Below are positions 44,256 through 51,314 of a stretch of 64,000 nt of DNA, in pieces. Within the stretch, counting starts at the first letter, position 1; every line of letters begins with the position of its first letter. The position numbers and the translations under genes are program-made. The notes below the pieces were generated by a model. The model did no database searches and had not been told where the DNA came from. It worked only from the letters and a program-made list of their open reading frames with translations. This DNA is from Clostridia bacterium (lineage in GTDB: Bacteria > Bacillota > Clostridia > Oscillospirales > CAG-272): the NCBI GenBank assembly GCA_017482055.1, contig JAFUOH010000017.1:20094-84093 (forward strand), given 5' to 3'.

Positions 44256-45131
44256 TCACTTATTTTCATAAAGCGCATCCGCAAGTCTCGCGAAATCCTC
44301 AAGGGTCAGCCGCTCGCCGCGTATGGACGGTTCCAGTCCCGCCGACGCGATAGCATTTGCGATACCATCTTTGCCGAGAGGCGAAAATTCGGTGCCGAGC
44401 GAGTTTGCAAGGGTCTTGCGGCGCTGTGCAAAGGCTCCGCGGATGGTTTTAAACAAAGTCTCCTCGCTTTTGACGGTCACGGGCGGCTCCTTGTGAAGGG
44501 TAATGCGTATAACGGCGGAATCCACCTTAGGTGCGGGCAAAAAACATCCTGCGGGCACGGTGAACAGCCGCTCCACCTTGCCGTAATAGGACAGCGCGGC
44601 GGTAATGGCTCCGTATTCGGAGTCCCCCGCAGGCGCGCAGAGTCGCTGTGCGACCTCCTTTTGTATCATGACCGTGATAGTTTCAAAAGAAAGGCGAGAT
44701 TCTACCAATTTCATTAAAATCGGCGTCGTAATGTAATACGGCAGGTTTGCCGCCACAGACATCCGCATGCCCTTCGATACAAATTCTCGCTCCGTCAGCT
44801 CAGAAAGGTCGGTTTTCATTATGTCCCCGTTGATAACGGAGGTATTGGGACAATCAGCGAGCGTTTCCTCAAGTATCGGCATTAATGCAGTGTCGATCTC
44901 CAGCGCCACAACCTTGTCGGCGCGTGCGGAAAGCTCGCGGGTCAGCGTACCGATACCTGGTCCGATCTCAAGTATACCGAGCGGTGCCTCATCGACACGT
45001 ATACACGCTGCATCGGCAATACGCTCGGGCACATTTGGATTTATAAGGAAATTCTGACCGAATTTTTTTTGAAAGGACACACCGTGGCGCCCCATTATCT
45101 CGCGAATCGTGGAAAGATCTGTAAGTCTCAT
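44256..45131 (-). CDS. rsmA: 16S rRNA dimethyladenosine transferase
   Basis: 291 residues. Dimethylates A1518 and A1519 of 16S rRNA. SAM motif LEIGPGIGTLTRELS (near 52), acidic ALEID, catalytic NLPYYITTPI (near 130), and a C-terminal RNA-binding helical domain. It is transcribed away from the tRNA-Thr locus. Confidence 0.93.
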   Translation of the reverse strand: MRLTDLSTIREIMGRHGVSFQKKFGQNFLINPNVPERIADAACIRVDEAPLGILEIGPGIGTLTRELSARADKVVALEIDTALMPILEETLADCPNTSVINGDIMKTDLSELTEREFVSKGMRMSVAANLPYYITTPILMKLVESRLSFETITVMIQKEVAQRLCAPAGDSEYGAITAALSYYGKVERLFTVPAGCFLPAPKVDSAVIRITLHKEPPVTVKSEETLFKTIRGAFAQRRKTLANSLGTEFSPLGKDGIANAIASAGLEPSIRGERLTLEDFARLADALYENK

Positions 45132-45173
45132 AACGGCTCCAATAAAAAATTTTAACTTTTTCCCTATCGGCTC

Positions 45174-45202
45174 TTGACAAACGCCGCCAAATCGGGTATA
45201 AT
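45174..45202 (+). promoter_or_regulatory. Host tRNA-Thr promoter
   Basis: TTGACA, 17-nt spacer, TATAAT, 60 nt before the split tRNA. Because the element entered the tRNA body, this promoter now runs through the 5' half and into the intact tRNA-Thr carried by the element. Confidence 0.88.
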
Positions 45203-45261
45203 ATTATCGTTGCCTATATTGTATCATATTTTTTCCGATATTGCAACAGTAAATTTAATGT

Positions 45262-45299
45262 GCTGGAATGGCGCAGTGGTAGCGCAATTGATTCGTAAT
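45262..45299 (+). pseudogene. 5' half of the host tRNA-Thr(CGT), split by the element
   Basis: GCTGGAA acceptor strand, TG, complete D arm (GCGC AGTGGTA GCGC) and the 5' anticodon strand with loop TTCGTAA. The sequence then leaves the tRNA. The missing 3' half is at 58168-58204; joined, the two give acceptor 7/7, D stem 4/4, anticodon stem 5/5 and T stem 5/5 with one wobble. Confidence 0.92.
45288..45299. repeat. Left attachment core (attL) TTGATTCGTAAT
   Basis: 12-bp direct repeat shared with 58156-58167. It covers the anticodon stem-loop of the tRNA and marks the crossover region of the integrase. Confidence 0.88.
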
Positions 45300-45330
45300 T
45301 GTATTACGGATTTTAACAACTAAATAGTAC

Positions 45331-45406
45331 GCTGGTATGGCTCAGTCGGTAGAGCAGCTGATTCGTAATCAGCAGGTCATCGGTTCGAATCCGATTACCA
45401 GCTCCA
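45331..45406 (+). tRNA. tRNA-Thr(CGT), carried by the element
   Basis: 76 nt including an encoded CCA. Acceptor GCTGGTA/TACCAGC, D arm GCTC/GAGC, anticodon stem GCTGA/TCAGC with loop TTCGTAA (anticodon CGT, reads ACG), T arm ATCGG/CCGAT with TTCGAAT. Discriminator T. It differs at many positions from the split host tRNA, so it is not a duplication of it. A terminator follows. Confidence 0.95.
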
Positions 45407-45418
45407 AACCCTTATTTT

Positions 45419-45466
45419 AAGCCACTTTTTGCGGTTTTTACAACTGCAGAAAGGGGCTTGTTTTTT
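45419..45466 (+). terminator. Terminator after tRNA-Thr
   Basis: Arms AAGCCACTTT and AAAGGGGCTT (one mismatch), then GTTTTTTATG. Confidence 0.7.
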
Positions 45467-45468
45467 AT

Positions 45469-45638
45469 GTAATCAATAGGTCTATAATTTTTCGATTTTC
45501 AGCAAAACGTGGAAAAAATATTTTGGGCTGTTTTTTTCGTGATTAGCTGACCATAATTCTGTCCCCATATTATACTTAAAGTAAACTAAATAAAAAACTA
45601 GTATAATATGAGTTCTGCAGAAATCGTGTAATCAATGG
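45469..45638. repeat. GTAATCAA repeats and inverted repeat, left end of the element
   Basis: GTAATCAATAGGTC (45469-45482) is identical over 14 nt to the attR tRNA flank (58163-58176); GTAATCAATGG recurs at 45628-45638 and GTAATCAACAGACC at the right end (58036-58049). Between them an 11-bp inverted repeat CATATTATACT/AGTATAATATG lies at 45566-45576 and 45600-45610. The gap from the tRNA terminator to the integrase (about 320 nt) holds no gene. These are candidate arm-type sites of the integrase. Confidence 0.65.
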
Positions 45639-45655
45639 CGCATATCAAAAATAAT

Positions 45656-45671
45656 CGGTAATTAATTACCG
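45656..45671. promoter_or_regulatory. 16-bp palindrome before the integrase promoter
   Basis: CGGTAATTAATTACCG is a perfect palindrome 8 nt upstream of the integrase -35. The right end has CGGTTATTAATTACCG at 58066-58081. A protein that binds both ends (the small HTH protein, or the integrase) is the obvious reading. Confidence 0.7.
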
Positions 45672-45679
45672 CTAAACAC

Positions 45680-45708
45680 TTGACGAAATGAAAAAAATAT
45701 GTTACAAT
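45680..45708 (+). promoter_or_regulatory. Integrase promoter
   Basis: TTGACG, 17-nt spacer, TACAAT. The block AACACTTGACGAAAT around it recurs at the candidate small-RNA promoter (57085-57100), so the two may share control. Confidence 0.8.
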
Positions 45709-45786
45709 TCAAGTGCAAGCAAAAAATAATCTCTGCGCAGAGGTGATGCTGATTATAGATATTTTGATAAAGGAGATTAACTTATT

Positions 45787-46752
45787 ATGAAAAGAAAAAT
45801 TAAAGACATAGAAGAATGTGGCGTTTCTATCGATAACGCTTTTGACTGTTTTATTACTACCAAGAAGTCGGAGGGTCGCAGAGATGCTACCATTCGTTCC
45901 TATAAAAGCTCTATCAAGGATTTTATGCAGTTCTGTGAGGAAAAAGGCTATACAGACATTTCGGAAATAAACAAAGACCTTGTTGAAAAGTACAAGATTC
46001 ATCTTTTGGAAAAGGATATATCCGCAGAAACCCGAAACACATATTTAAGGACACTAAAGGCTTTCACCTCATATTTATTTGAAGAAGAAAACCTTACTCC
46101 ATTTAAGATTAAACTGTTCCAAGCACCAGTAAAGCACGAAGTTTCGGTTTATTCGGATGAAGAGATTAAGAAACTCTTGAACTGCCGATACAAAACTTCC
46201 AAATCATTCAGCGAAGTAAGGGACTATTATTCAATGATTACGCTCTTACTCACTGGTATAAGGCGTAGCACACTTGTTAATATGTTAATTGAAGATGTAA
46301 GGTTTGATACAGATATTTTGATTCTCCGACACATCAAACGAAATAATGTATTCGTGATTCAGCAAATCCCACTCAACCCCGATTTGAAAGTTGCTTTGAA
46401 AAAATACTTGAAGCGTACTCGTCTTGTAGAACAGGGTGTGAAATACCTTTTCCCCAATGTTGAGGGCAAGATGCTTCACCCAGACACAGTTTCAAAAAAC
46501 ATGTATACCATTTGTGAGGCGGCGGGAGTTAAACCTAGAGCGTGTCACGAATACAGACGAACATTCGCAACAAAGTCATATAAAACCCTCGAAGATACCG
46601 AGAAAACAAGAAAGCTTATGGTAATTAGCGACCCTCGTGTATTGAATCGTTATATAAATGAAGATATGGGTATGCTGAAAGAAAGTGCCGAACAGCTCAA
46701 TTTTGTCACGCAGATTTTAGCACCTCGCCCATTAGTCAGCAGTATAAGCTAA
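45787..46752 (+). CDS. Tyrosine recombinase/integrase of the element
   Basis: 321 residues. A SAM-like N-terminal DNA-binding domain (about 10-105) precedes the catalytic domain: first Arg in LLTGIRRSTLVNM (near 160), HEYRRTFAT (His-x-x-Arg, near 257) and the nucleophile Tyr in VLNRYINED (near 291). The usual LGH before the Tyr box is replaced by VIS. It has a GGAG site. It should catalyse integration and excision at the TTGATTCGTAAT core. It is followed 12 nt later by a small HTH gene in the same operon. Confidence 0.9.
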   Translation: MKRKIKDIEECGVSIDNAFDCFITTKKSEGRRDATIRSYKSSIKDFMQFCEEKGYTDISEINKDLVEKYKIHLLEKDISAETRNTYLRTLKAFTSYLFEEENLTPFKIKLFQAPVKHEVSVYSDEEIKKLLNCRYKTSKSFSEVRDYYSMITLLLTGIRRSTLVNMLIEDVRFDTDILILRHIKRNNVFVIQQIPLNPDLKVALKKYLKRTRLVEQGVKYLFPNVEGKMLHPDTVSKNMYTICEAAGVKPRACHEYRRTFATKSYKTLEDTEKTRKLMVISDPRVLNRYINEDMGMLKESAEQLNFVTQILAPRPLVSSIS

Positions 46753-46764
46753 GGAGATGAAACA

Positions 46765-47136
46765 ATGGACAAAAACAAAATGCAAGAGAACAGAGAGCGT
46801 TTGAACGCTCTTTGTTCCCCGAAAACAGCCGAGCAATTCAGAGAGAAGAACACAAGTCTTGTGTATTCTCAATCCGCAACCTGTCGGGATAGCGTTTATA
46901 ACGCTGCAGATAAAGACTTTTTAGAGTATCGAAAAAAAGAGCTCGGTATTACTAACAGTGATATACTTATGGCATTCTACAATCTTCTGGGGCGTGTTAT
47001 TACAGATGCAACTCTTCGCAGAAAGATGTCTGGAAAATCGGACTTCACAGCGAGTGAAATTCTGGCACTGGCGTTGATTTTAGAAATGTCGCCCGATGAG
47101 GTATTACACTGTTTCCACCTTTTTCCCAAGATGTAA
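46765..47136 (+). CDS. Small HTH protein, possible excisionase or element regulator
   Basis: 123 residues. The C-terminal half (GRVITDATLRRKMSGKSDFT, then ASEILALALILEMSPDE) resembles the HTH of XRE-type phage regulators. Co-transcribed with the integrase, the usual place of a recombination directionality factor or repressor; the choice between the two is open. A hairpin without a T-tract follows (47139-47170). Confidence 0.6.
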   Translation: MDKNKMQENRERLNALCSPKTAEQFREKNTSLVYSQSATCRDSVYNAADKDFLEYRKKELGITNSDILMAFYNLLGRVITDATLRRKMSGKSDFTASEILALALILEMSPDEVLHCFHLFPKM

Positions 47137-47230
47137 CGCAAAGAGCATCGGCGATCGCCGGTGCTCTTTGCTGTCTTACAAAACAAATACCACGGTGTAT
47201 TCTTGAAATTTAGAGAATATCATCAAGCTC

Positions 47231-47758
47231 TCAGGTTATAGTCCACACAGATTTTCTGACCAGTCGGGTACTAATCAAGCAGCCGTATGTGGTAAAAATG
47301 AAGATATTCAGCTTGCGAAGCCTCAACACCTCATTGATTAAGACCTCGCGCCCATATAACTCGGAAAGGTATTCTCGAAGGGAATCATCCGAATCAATAC
47401 CCTCGACCAGCTCCCATTTCGGGAGCTGGTTACTAATAATGTCTTCTGCTGCCTTTACATCTTGGCTACACTCGCATTCCATAAGGGCGCAGAATGCTTT
47501 TTCCTGATTGTCGGTCAGGCTGTTAATTGCCTTAGCCAGCTCATTCAGGCGCAGCACTTCCAGATAGCTGCTTACTGTACCTCGGAAGAATACTGTACTC
47601 GCCTCCCTATCCGTAAGGAGGTAGTCAACTGGAGCAGTTCGCATATTCAGTATGTCAAGCATACTCGGCAGCCTTCTCTCTCCGAAAGGTAGGATAATCC
47701 ACTTACCTATGTTGCGACCGCTTGTTACAGAAGTCGTTAAAATCAGCTTCATACTCAT
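47231..47758 (-). CDS. ArdA-like antirestriction protein
   Basis: 175 residues, acidic. GKWIILPF near the N-terminus and LNELAKAINSLTDNQEKAFC followed by ALMEC...EYLSELYG follow the ArdA pattern, in which an acidic elongated protein mimics DNA and blocks type I restriction. The match is by pattern only. It lies 12 nt after the ArdC-type gene, so the two form an antirestriction operon. Confidence 0.5.
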   Translation of the reverse strand: MSMKLILTTSVTSGRNIGKWIILPFGERRLPSMLDILNMRTAPVDYLLTDREASTVFFRGTVSSYLEVLRLNELAKAINSLTDNQEKAFCALMECECSQDVKAAEDIISNQLPKWELVEGIDSDDSLREYLSELYGREVLINEVLRLRKLNIFIFTTYGCLISTRLVRKSVWTIT

Positions 47759-47770
47759 AATGCGCTCCTT

Positions 47771-48664
47771 TCATTCTGTTACTTTGCGCCCTAAAATGTA
47801 GTCAACAGCTTTGCTTGCCGCACTTGCCGCCGTCACTATCATTCGGACATCATCTTTAAGAGCCTTAAGCCAGCCACGCATATAAGCTATGCTGTTGTCT
47901 GCCACATCGGTGCTGTCAATGCCAAGCTCTGCGAAAAGGAAATTTTGCCCCATATCCGCTATGAGTTCTTCACGGCTGTAACTCTCGTCACCGAAATGAG
48001 CGGTCTGTTTTATTCGGTTCAATCGGTGCTTAGCTCCTGTGCTGTGAACGCTCTCGTGTGCGGCGGTGGCAAAGAACCTTGCATACGTTGGGAACAGCTC
48101 TCGCCTCGGCAGACTTATGAGGTCTAAAGTGGGCGAGTAGTATGCTGCTTGTCCATCGTTGTACTCGAGGGTCAAGCCTTCCTCGCGCTCGATGTAGTCC
48201 ATCAGGATTTGCTCGGCAGCCTCGATGGGGGTATGCTCAAAGGTCTGCTCGTCTTCGAGTGGCGGCAGATTCTCGACATCAAGACTGTCGTAGACGTTGT
48301 AGTATCGCAGAAAGGGTATGTCTACCTCCTTCTGCTCTACCTGACCGTCCTTGCCGACAACGTCCTTGACTCCCTTCTTGAACGAGAAGAAAACGACGAT
48401 TTGAGCCTTGCTGCCCTTTTTGAGCCTGATTTCTGGATTTTGCTTCTGCAGGTCGCATAGCTGATTCCACGTCAGGTAAGAATGACCGAACTCCAATAAG
48501 TAGATATTTATCCCCCTATACGGAATTCGGGTCTTGTAGTTTCGAGGGGTCTGACTTGCGACCCAAGGTTTGTGCCACGGAAGCTCAGTACCGCTTGCGA
48601 TTGCCTCCTCAATGCGCTGAACGATTCTGTCCGTCACGATTTCGTAAACTCTGTTTGATGCCAT
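47771..48664 (-). CDS. ArdC-type antirestriction protein (ssDNA-binding plus zincin domain)
   Basis: 297 residues, AAGGAGG site. The N-terminal part (about 5-120: LPWHKPWVASQTPRNYKTRI, YRGINIYLL, TWNQL) is the ArdC single-strand DNA-binding domain. The C-terminal part (about 150-290) is a metallopeptidase-like domain with HESVH (HExxH, near 206) and EELIADMG. ArdC proteins protect incoming single-strand DNA from restriction during transfer, so its presence suggests the element moves by conjugation with help from other elements. Confidence 0.8.
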   Translation of the reverse strand: MASNRVYEIVTDRIVQRIEEAIASGTELPWHKPWVASQTPRNYKTRIPYRGINIYLLEFGHSYLTWNQLCDLQKQNPEIRLKKGSKAQIVVFFSFKKGVKDVVGKDGQVEQKEVDIPFLRYYNVYDSLDVENLPPLEDEQTFEHTPIEAAEQILMDYIEREEGLTLEYNDGQAAYYSPTLDLISLPRRELFPTYARFFATAAHESVHSTGAKHRLNRIKQTAHFGDESYSREELIADMGQNFLFAELGIDSTDVADNSIAYMRGWLKALKDDVRMIVTAASAASKAVDYILGRKVTE

Positions 48665-48764
48665 TGCATTTTTCCTCCTTGCTCTTTGAGCTTCATTATC
48701 CTTTTTGTGATACTATACGATAAGCGACAGCATACAGAAATATCTAAAAAATCGGGCGTATATG

Positions 48765-48791
48765 CAAAAAAAGACGAGCGCAAGGCTCGTC
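48765..48791 (-). terminator. Terminator of the Toprim gene
   Basis: Minus strand: GACGAGC/GCTCGTC with a CTTGC loop and TTTTTT. Confidence 0.87.
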
Positions 48792-48794
48792 GTA

Positions 48795-49853
48795 TCAAAA
48801 GGGGTTGTTGACTGCTATGTGACACAGCATTTCGTTCCAGTCCTTAACATAACCGTTTTCAGCACTGTATGTGGTAAGAATAGGCTTGTGGTCAATAATA
48901 TCTCGCTGCATATTGTAGCGTATATACTTGTCGGTGGCATTTATGCCGACATAATCATTATCCAGGCATAAGTGTATATGCTCAATCTCCTTGTGCTCAT
49001 ATAGTACCTTATCCAGAAAGACAGTTCCGACTCCGTTTAAGGTGATGAAGCAGCTGTGCTCTGGTGAGCGTTCGACTTCCCTGCGCTTAACAAGAGTAAG
49101 AAAGCTCATAAGGTCAACACAGCTCTCGAAAACGTAAACGTCGGAGTAAGAGCCGCCAGCTGACTTTGGAGCATAGAAAAAGGCTGTGTGCAGCTCTTTG
49201 ACAAGGTTTTGCTTAAAAGGCTTCAAAGGGTTCGTGCCTTTCTTCGTAATAGCAATTACATCATCACCACGGTAGGTCAGGAAACAAAGATTGTTCTTAC
49301 CATCGAGAGCTATAAGGCGGCGTTTGATGAAGTTTGAAACTATATCCCTGTCTATGTGTCTTGTATTGCAGAGGTAAGCATATACACGTTTCAACGCAAG
49401 AGCCTTAATATCTGGAATTGTTGAAACAAGAGAATCCGATGTAAGAATATGATTCAAGTCTACGCCGTTGTCGTTAATAACTATAACGAGAGCTTTGTAC
49501 TTTTCCTCTATGTATTGCTCCATATCATATTTACTGACCTTGTAAACAAAGTAATTGCAGACATAAAAGGCTTGTCCGAATGAAAGATTGTAATAAGCCA
49601 TAAGAGCGTTGAGAGGATTGAAAGTCTCTCCCGTGTAGTGATTGTAAATCATATCGTCGTATACTACGCAGTGCTTGTTATCTGCAAGGAGGAATTGTCT
49701 GTTCTCATAGACTATTTTGCTTTCATCCCACCATATAAGCAGTTGTATCAGATTTGCGGTATTTGCTTTATCTACCATCATAGGGGTTATGTGCTTATGC
49801 TTGAAGCGGTTATCCAGTACTAGACGTTTAATTTTGTTTAGTGGCTTACTCAT
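48795..49853 (-). CDS. Toprim-domain protein of mobile elements (primase-like)
   Basis: 352 residues, AAAGGAG site. The Toprim signature lies in the C-terminal half: a Glu in DVYVFESCVDLMSFL (near 244) and DND in IHLCLDNDYVG (near 297). The N-terminal half is AT-rich with Tyr and Asn and lacks a clear zinc finger. Such DUF3991/Toprim proteins accompany conjugative and mobilisable elements and may prime replication after transfer. Confidence 0.65.
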   Translation of the reverse strand: MSKPLNKIKRLVLDNRFKHKHITPMMVDKANTANLIQLLIWWDESKIVYENRQFLLADNKHCVVYDDMIYNHYTGETFNPLNALMAYYNLSFGQAFYVCNYFVYKVSKYDMEQYIEEKYKALVIVINDNGVDLNHILTSDSLVSTIPDIKALALKRVYAYLCNTRHIDRDIVSNFIKRRLIALDGKNNLCFLTYRGDDVIAITKKGTNPLKPFKQNLVKELHTAFFYAPKSAGGSYSDVYVFESCVDLMSFLTLVKRREVERSPEHSCFITLNGVGTVFLDKVLYEHKEIEHIHLCLDNDYVGINATDKYIRYNMQRDIIDHKPILTTYSAENGYVKDWNEMLCHIAVNNPF

Positions 49854-50122
49854 TGTTGTAAGTCTCCTTTCGTTTTATTTTTTTTAGTTCGAAGCTAAAC
49901 AATCGGTACGATTGCTGCCGTCAGCGTAAGCTGATGTGATGTATTCACACACAGCTGAATATACCTATAATTGCTCGTTAATAAGGTACGCTTTTGGGGG
50001 TGCAAAAAATAATTTATTCTTGCTCTATACCCATATCAAAACTGTTCGATCGCCCGGGTGGGCGATTCGAACAGAATAGCCAGACGGAGACCGCCTGGCT
50101 GAAATAATGTATGGAAAAAGAT
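49854..50122. other. Spacer with two hairpins before the Toprim gene
   Basis: No gene. Hairpin CTGTTCGATCGCCC/GGGCGATTCGAACAG (50042-50074, one bulge) and AGCCAGACGG/CCGCCTGGCT (50078-50100, one wobble) follow the SpoVG-like gene on the minus strand and may end its transcript. The AGCCAGAC stem recurs after the gene at 57314. Confidence 0.6.
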
Positions 50123-50416
50123 TTAGGCTTCGCTGTTTGCTTCCACTTCTTCTTCATAGGCTTCGATTGCTTCAACGAGAATCTTTGCCTGCAAAGCGGA
50201 TGACAGCTTCACCAAGGGGAAGTACGCTTGTTTATGTGTCTTGGTAGACGTGTACTCGGTACAAGGATAAAAGAGCTTGTAGCTCTTTGCCTTTTCTGCA
50301 TAGACCAACTTGCAGTTGTTGATTTCTATTTCATCATTGATACAAATGGTCATCGTGGCTACCAAGGACTTGATGTTAACGTGTTTAAGATTTTTTACTT
50401 CAATGTAGTATTTCAT
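50123..50416 (-). CDS. SpoVG-like protein
   Basis: 97 residues, AAAAGGAG site. The layout VKSLVATMTICINDEIEINNCKLV (here NIKSLVAT), a short PCTEYTSTKTHKQAYFPLV strand and a C-terminal helix ILVEAIEAYEEE follows SpoVG, a small RNA/DNA-binding regulator. Mobile-element copies are common. It is shorter and more Tyr/Lys-rich than chromosomal SpoVG. Confidence 0.5.
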   Translation of the reverse strand: MKYYIEVKNLKHVNIKSLVATMTICINDEIEINNCKLVYAEKAKSYKLFYPCTEYTSTKTHKQAYFPLVKLSSALQAKILVEAIEAYEEEVEANSEA

Positions 50417-50449
50417 TTTGAAACGCTCCTTTTCATTTATTTTTTTATA

Positions 50450-50665
50450 CTATATCTTACTGTCGGGAATCCCGAATAATAAATAAAAAGTGTCGAACCC
50501 CGACGGCAAATGTGTTTGAGCAAAGAAGATGCACCCTTGCGGGTGCGTGTTCCGACCATTTTGTTTCTTACCAGTTAATTTCTTGCCCTTGTATTTGTTT
50601 GGATGGAGGATAATGAATGGCTCTACAGAGCCAAACTCATATCGGAGGATTTTCCATATCCCCAT
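50450..50665 (-). CDS. Possible small protein, unknown
   Basis: 71 codons overlapping the end of the 44-residue gene by 29 nt in another frame, with a weak GAGCAGGA site. The composition (EFGSVEPFIILHPNKYKGKK) is plausible for a real peptide, but the C-terminal part is odd. No family recognised. Confidence 0.3.
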   Translation of the reverse strand: MGIWKILRYEFGSVEPFIILHPNKYKGKKLTGKKQNGRNTHPQGCIFFAQTHLPSGFDTFYLLFGIPDSKI

Positions 50666-50771
50666 ATTCCTGCTCCATCAGCTCGACCCATTCGTTAAAT
50701 GACTTCTCTAAGTATTCCTCGTCGAAGATTTCTTCTAACGCTTTGAGGTCTTCGGCACTCAATGTGAACAT
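50637..50771 (-). CDS. Small acidic protein, 44 residues
   Basis: It starts at an ATG with a strong GGAGGT site and ends TGA at 50637. The product begins MFTLSAEDLKALEEIFDEEY and has 15 acidic residues in 44, probably helical. No family recognised. It lies among short minus-strand genes of the element. Acidic small proteins on such elements can be DNA mimics or antitoxins; nothing here proves either. Confidence 0.6.
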   Translation of the reverse strand: MFTLSAEDLKALEEIFDEEYLEKSFNEWVELMEQEYGDMENPPI

Positions 50772-50843
50772 CTCTATTACCTCCGATACGTCGTTATACT
50801 ATATAGTAGTATTTTCTTCCGAGAAAAACCAATAAAAAGTGTC

Positions 50844-51212
50844 TTACCCCTCGTTTTTTATCTTTTGAAGCCAGAAAAGGTCAAAAGAGGACGTAAAACA
50901 CAGCATAGCAAGCGGTTGGGTATCATCCTTACCGATTGCCTTGGCATACAGAGTCATCAGCTGGTAATAGACCTCCTGGTAATAAAGCAGCCTTGGGGAA
51001 CAGTTCTCGAGAATGAAGATAGCCGACATCTTGCGGTGAACGTCCTCGGCTGTCTTTAAGAGCTTGTCTGCGTTCTGCTGGCAATAGCTTGGGTCGATAC
51101 ACTCTACGATAAAATCTGCTACCTCGTTAAGGTAATCTATATCTACCTCTGTTGGGCTGTAATGTGTTTCAAAATATCTGTCGATTCGGTCTGCTTCTCT
51201 TTTAGTTAGCAT
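50844..51212 (-). CDS. Hypothetical protein, 122 residues
   Basis: AAAGGAG site 8 nt before the ATG. Mostly helical by composition, with an acidic N-terminal half (EVDIDYLNEVADFIVECIDP). I do not recognise it. It stands about 100 nt after tnpB on the same strand. Confidence 0.6.
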   Translation of the reverse strand: MLTKREADRIDRYFETHYSPTEVDIDYLNEVADFIVECIDPSYCQQNADKLLKTAEDVHRKMSAIFILENCSPRLLYYQEVYYQLMTLYAKAIGKDDTQPLAMLCFTSSFDLFWLQKIKNEG

Positions 51213-51227
51213 AGTAATTCTCCTTTC

Positions 51228-51314
51228 GTGAAAAATGGTGCTGCACCCGAGTACATCAAGCGCAGCACTTTGAAGTATGGGAAGCTGTATGTCCTTTTAC
51301 AGCTCGTACACGCC
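51228..51314 (-). ncRNA. Candidate guide-RNA (omega/reRNA) region after tnpB
   Basis: TnpB guide RNAs usually overlap the 3' end of tnpB and run past its stop. Here the 87 nt after the stop include a hairpin GTGCTGC/GCAGCAC (51268-51262 with 51244-51238). No transposon end is recognisable, so the boundary and guide part are unknown. Confidence 0.25.

Noticed and set aside
45262-45310. tRNA-like start taken as an intact tRNA
   Set aside because: T arm and acceptor 3' strand are absent at this place; they lie 12.9 kb away at 58168-58204.
47139-47170. Hairpin after the small HTH gene as a terminator
   Set aside because: The stem is strong (14 bp) but neither strand has a T-tract; left unassigned.
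50617-50835. 72-codon plus-strand ORF in the element
   Set aside because: Antisense to the 44-residue gene, which has a strong ribosome site; Ser-rich and without a start signal.
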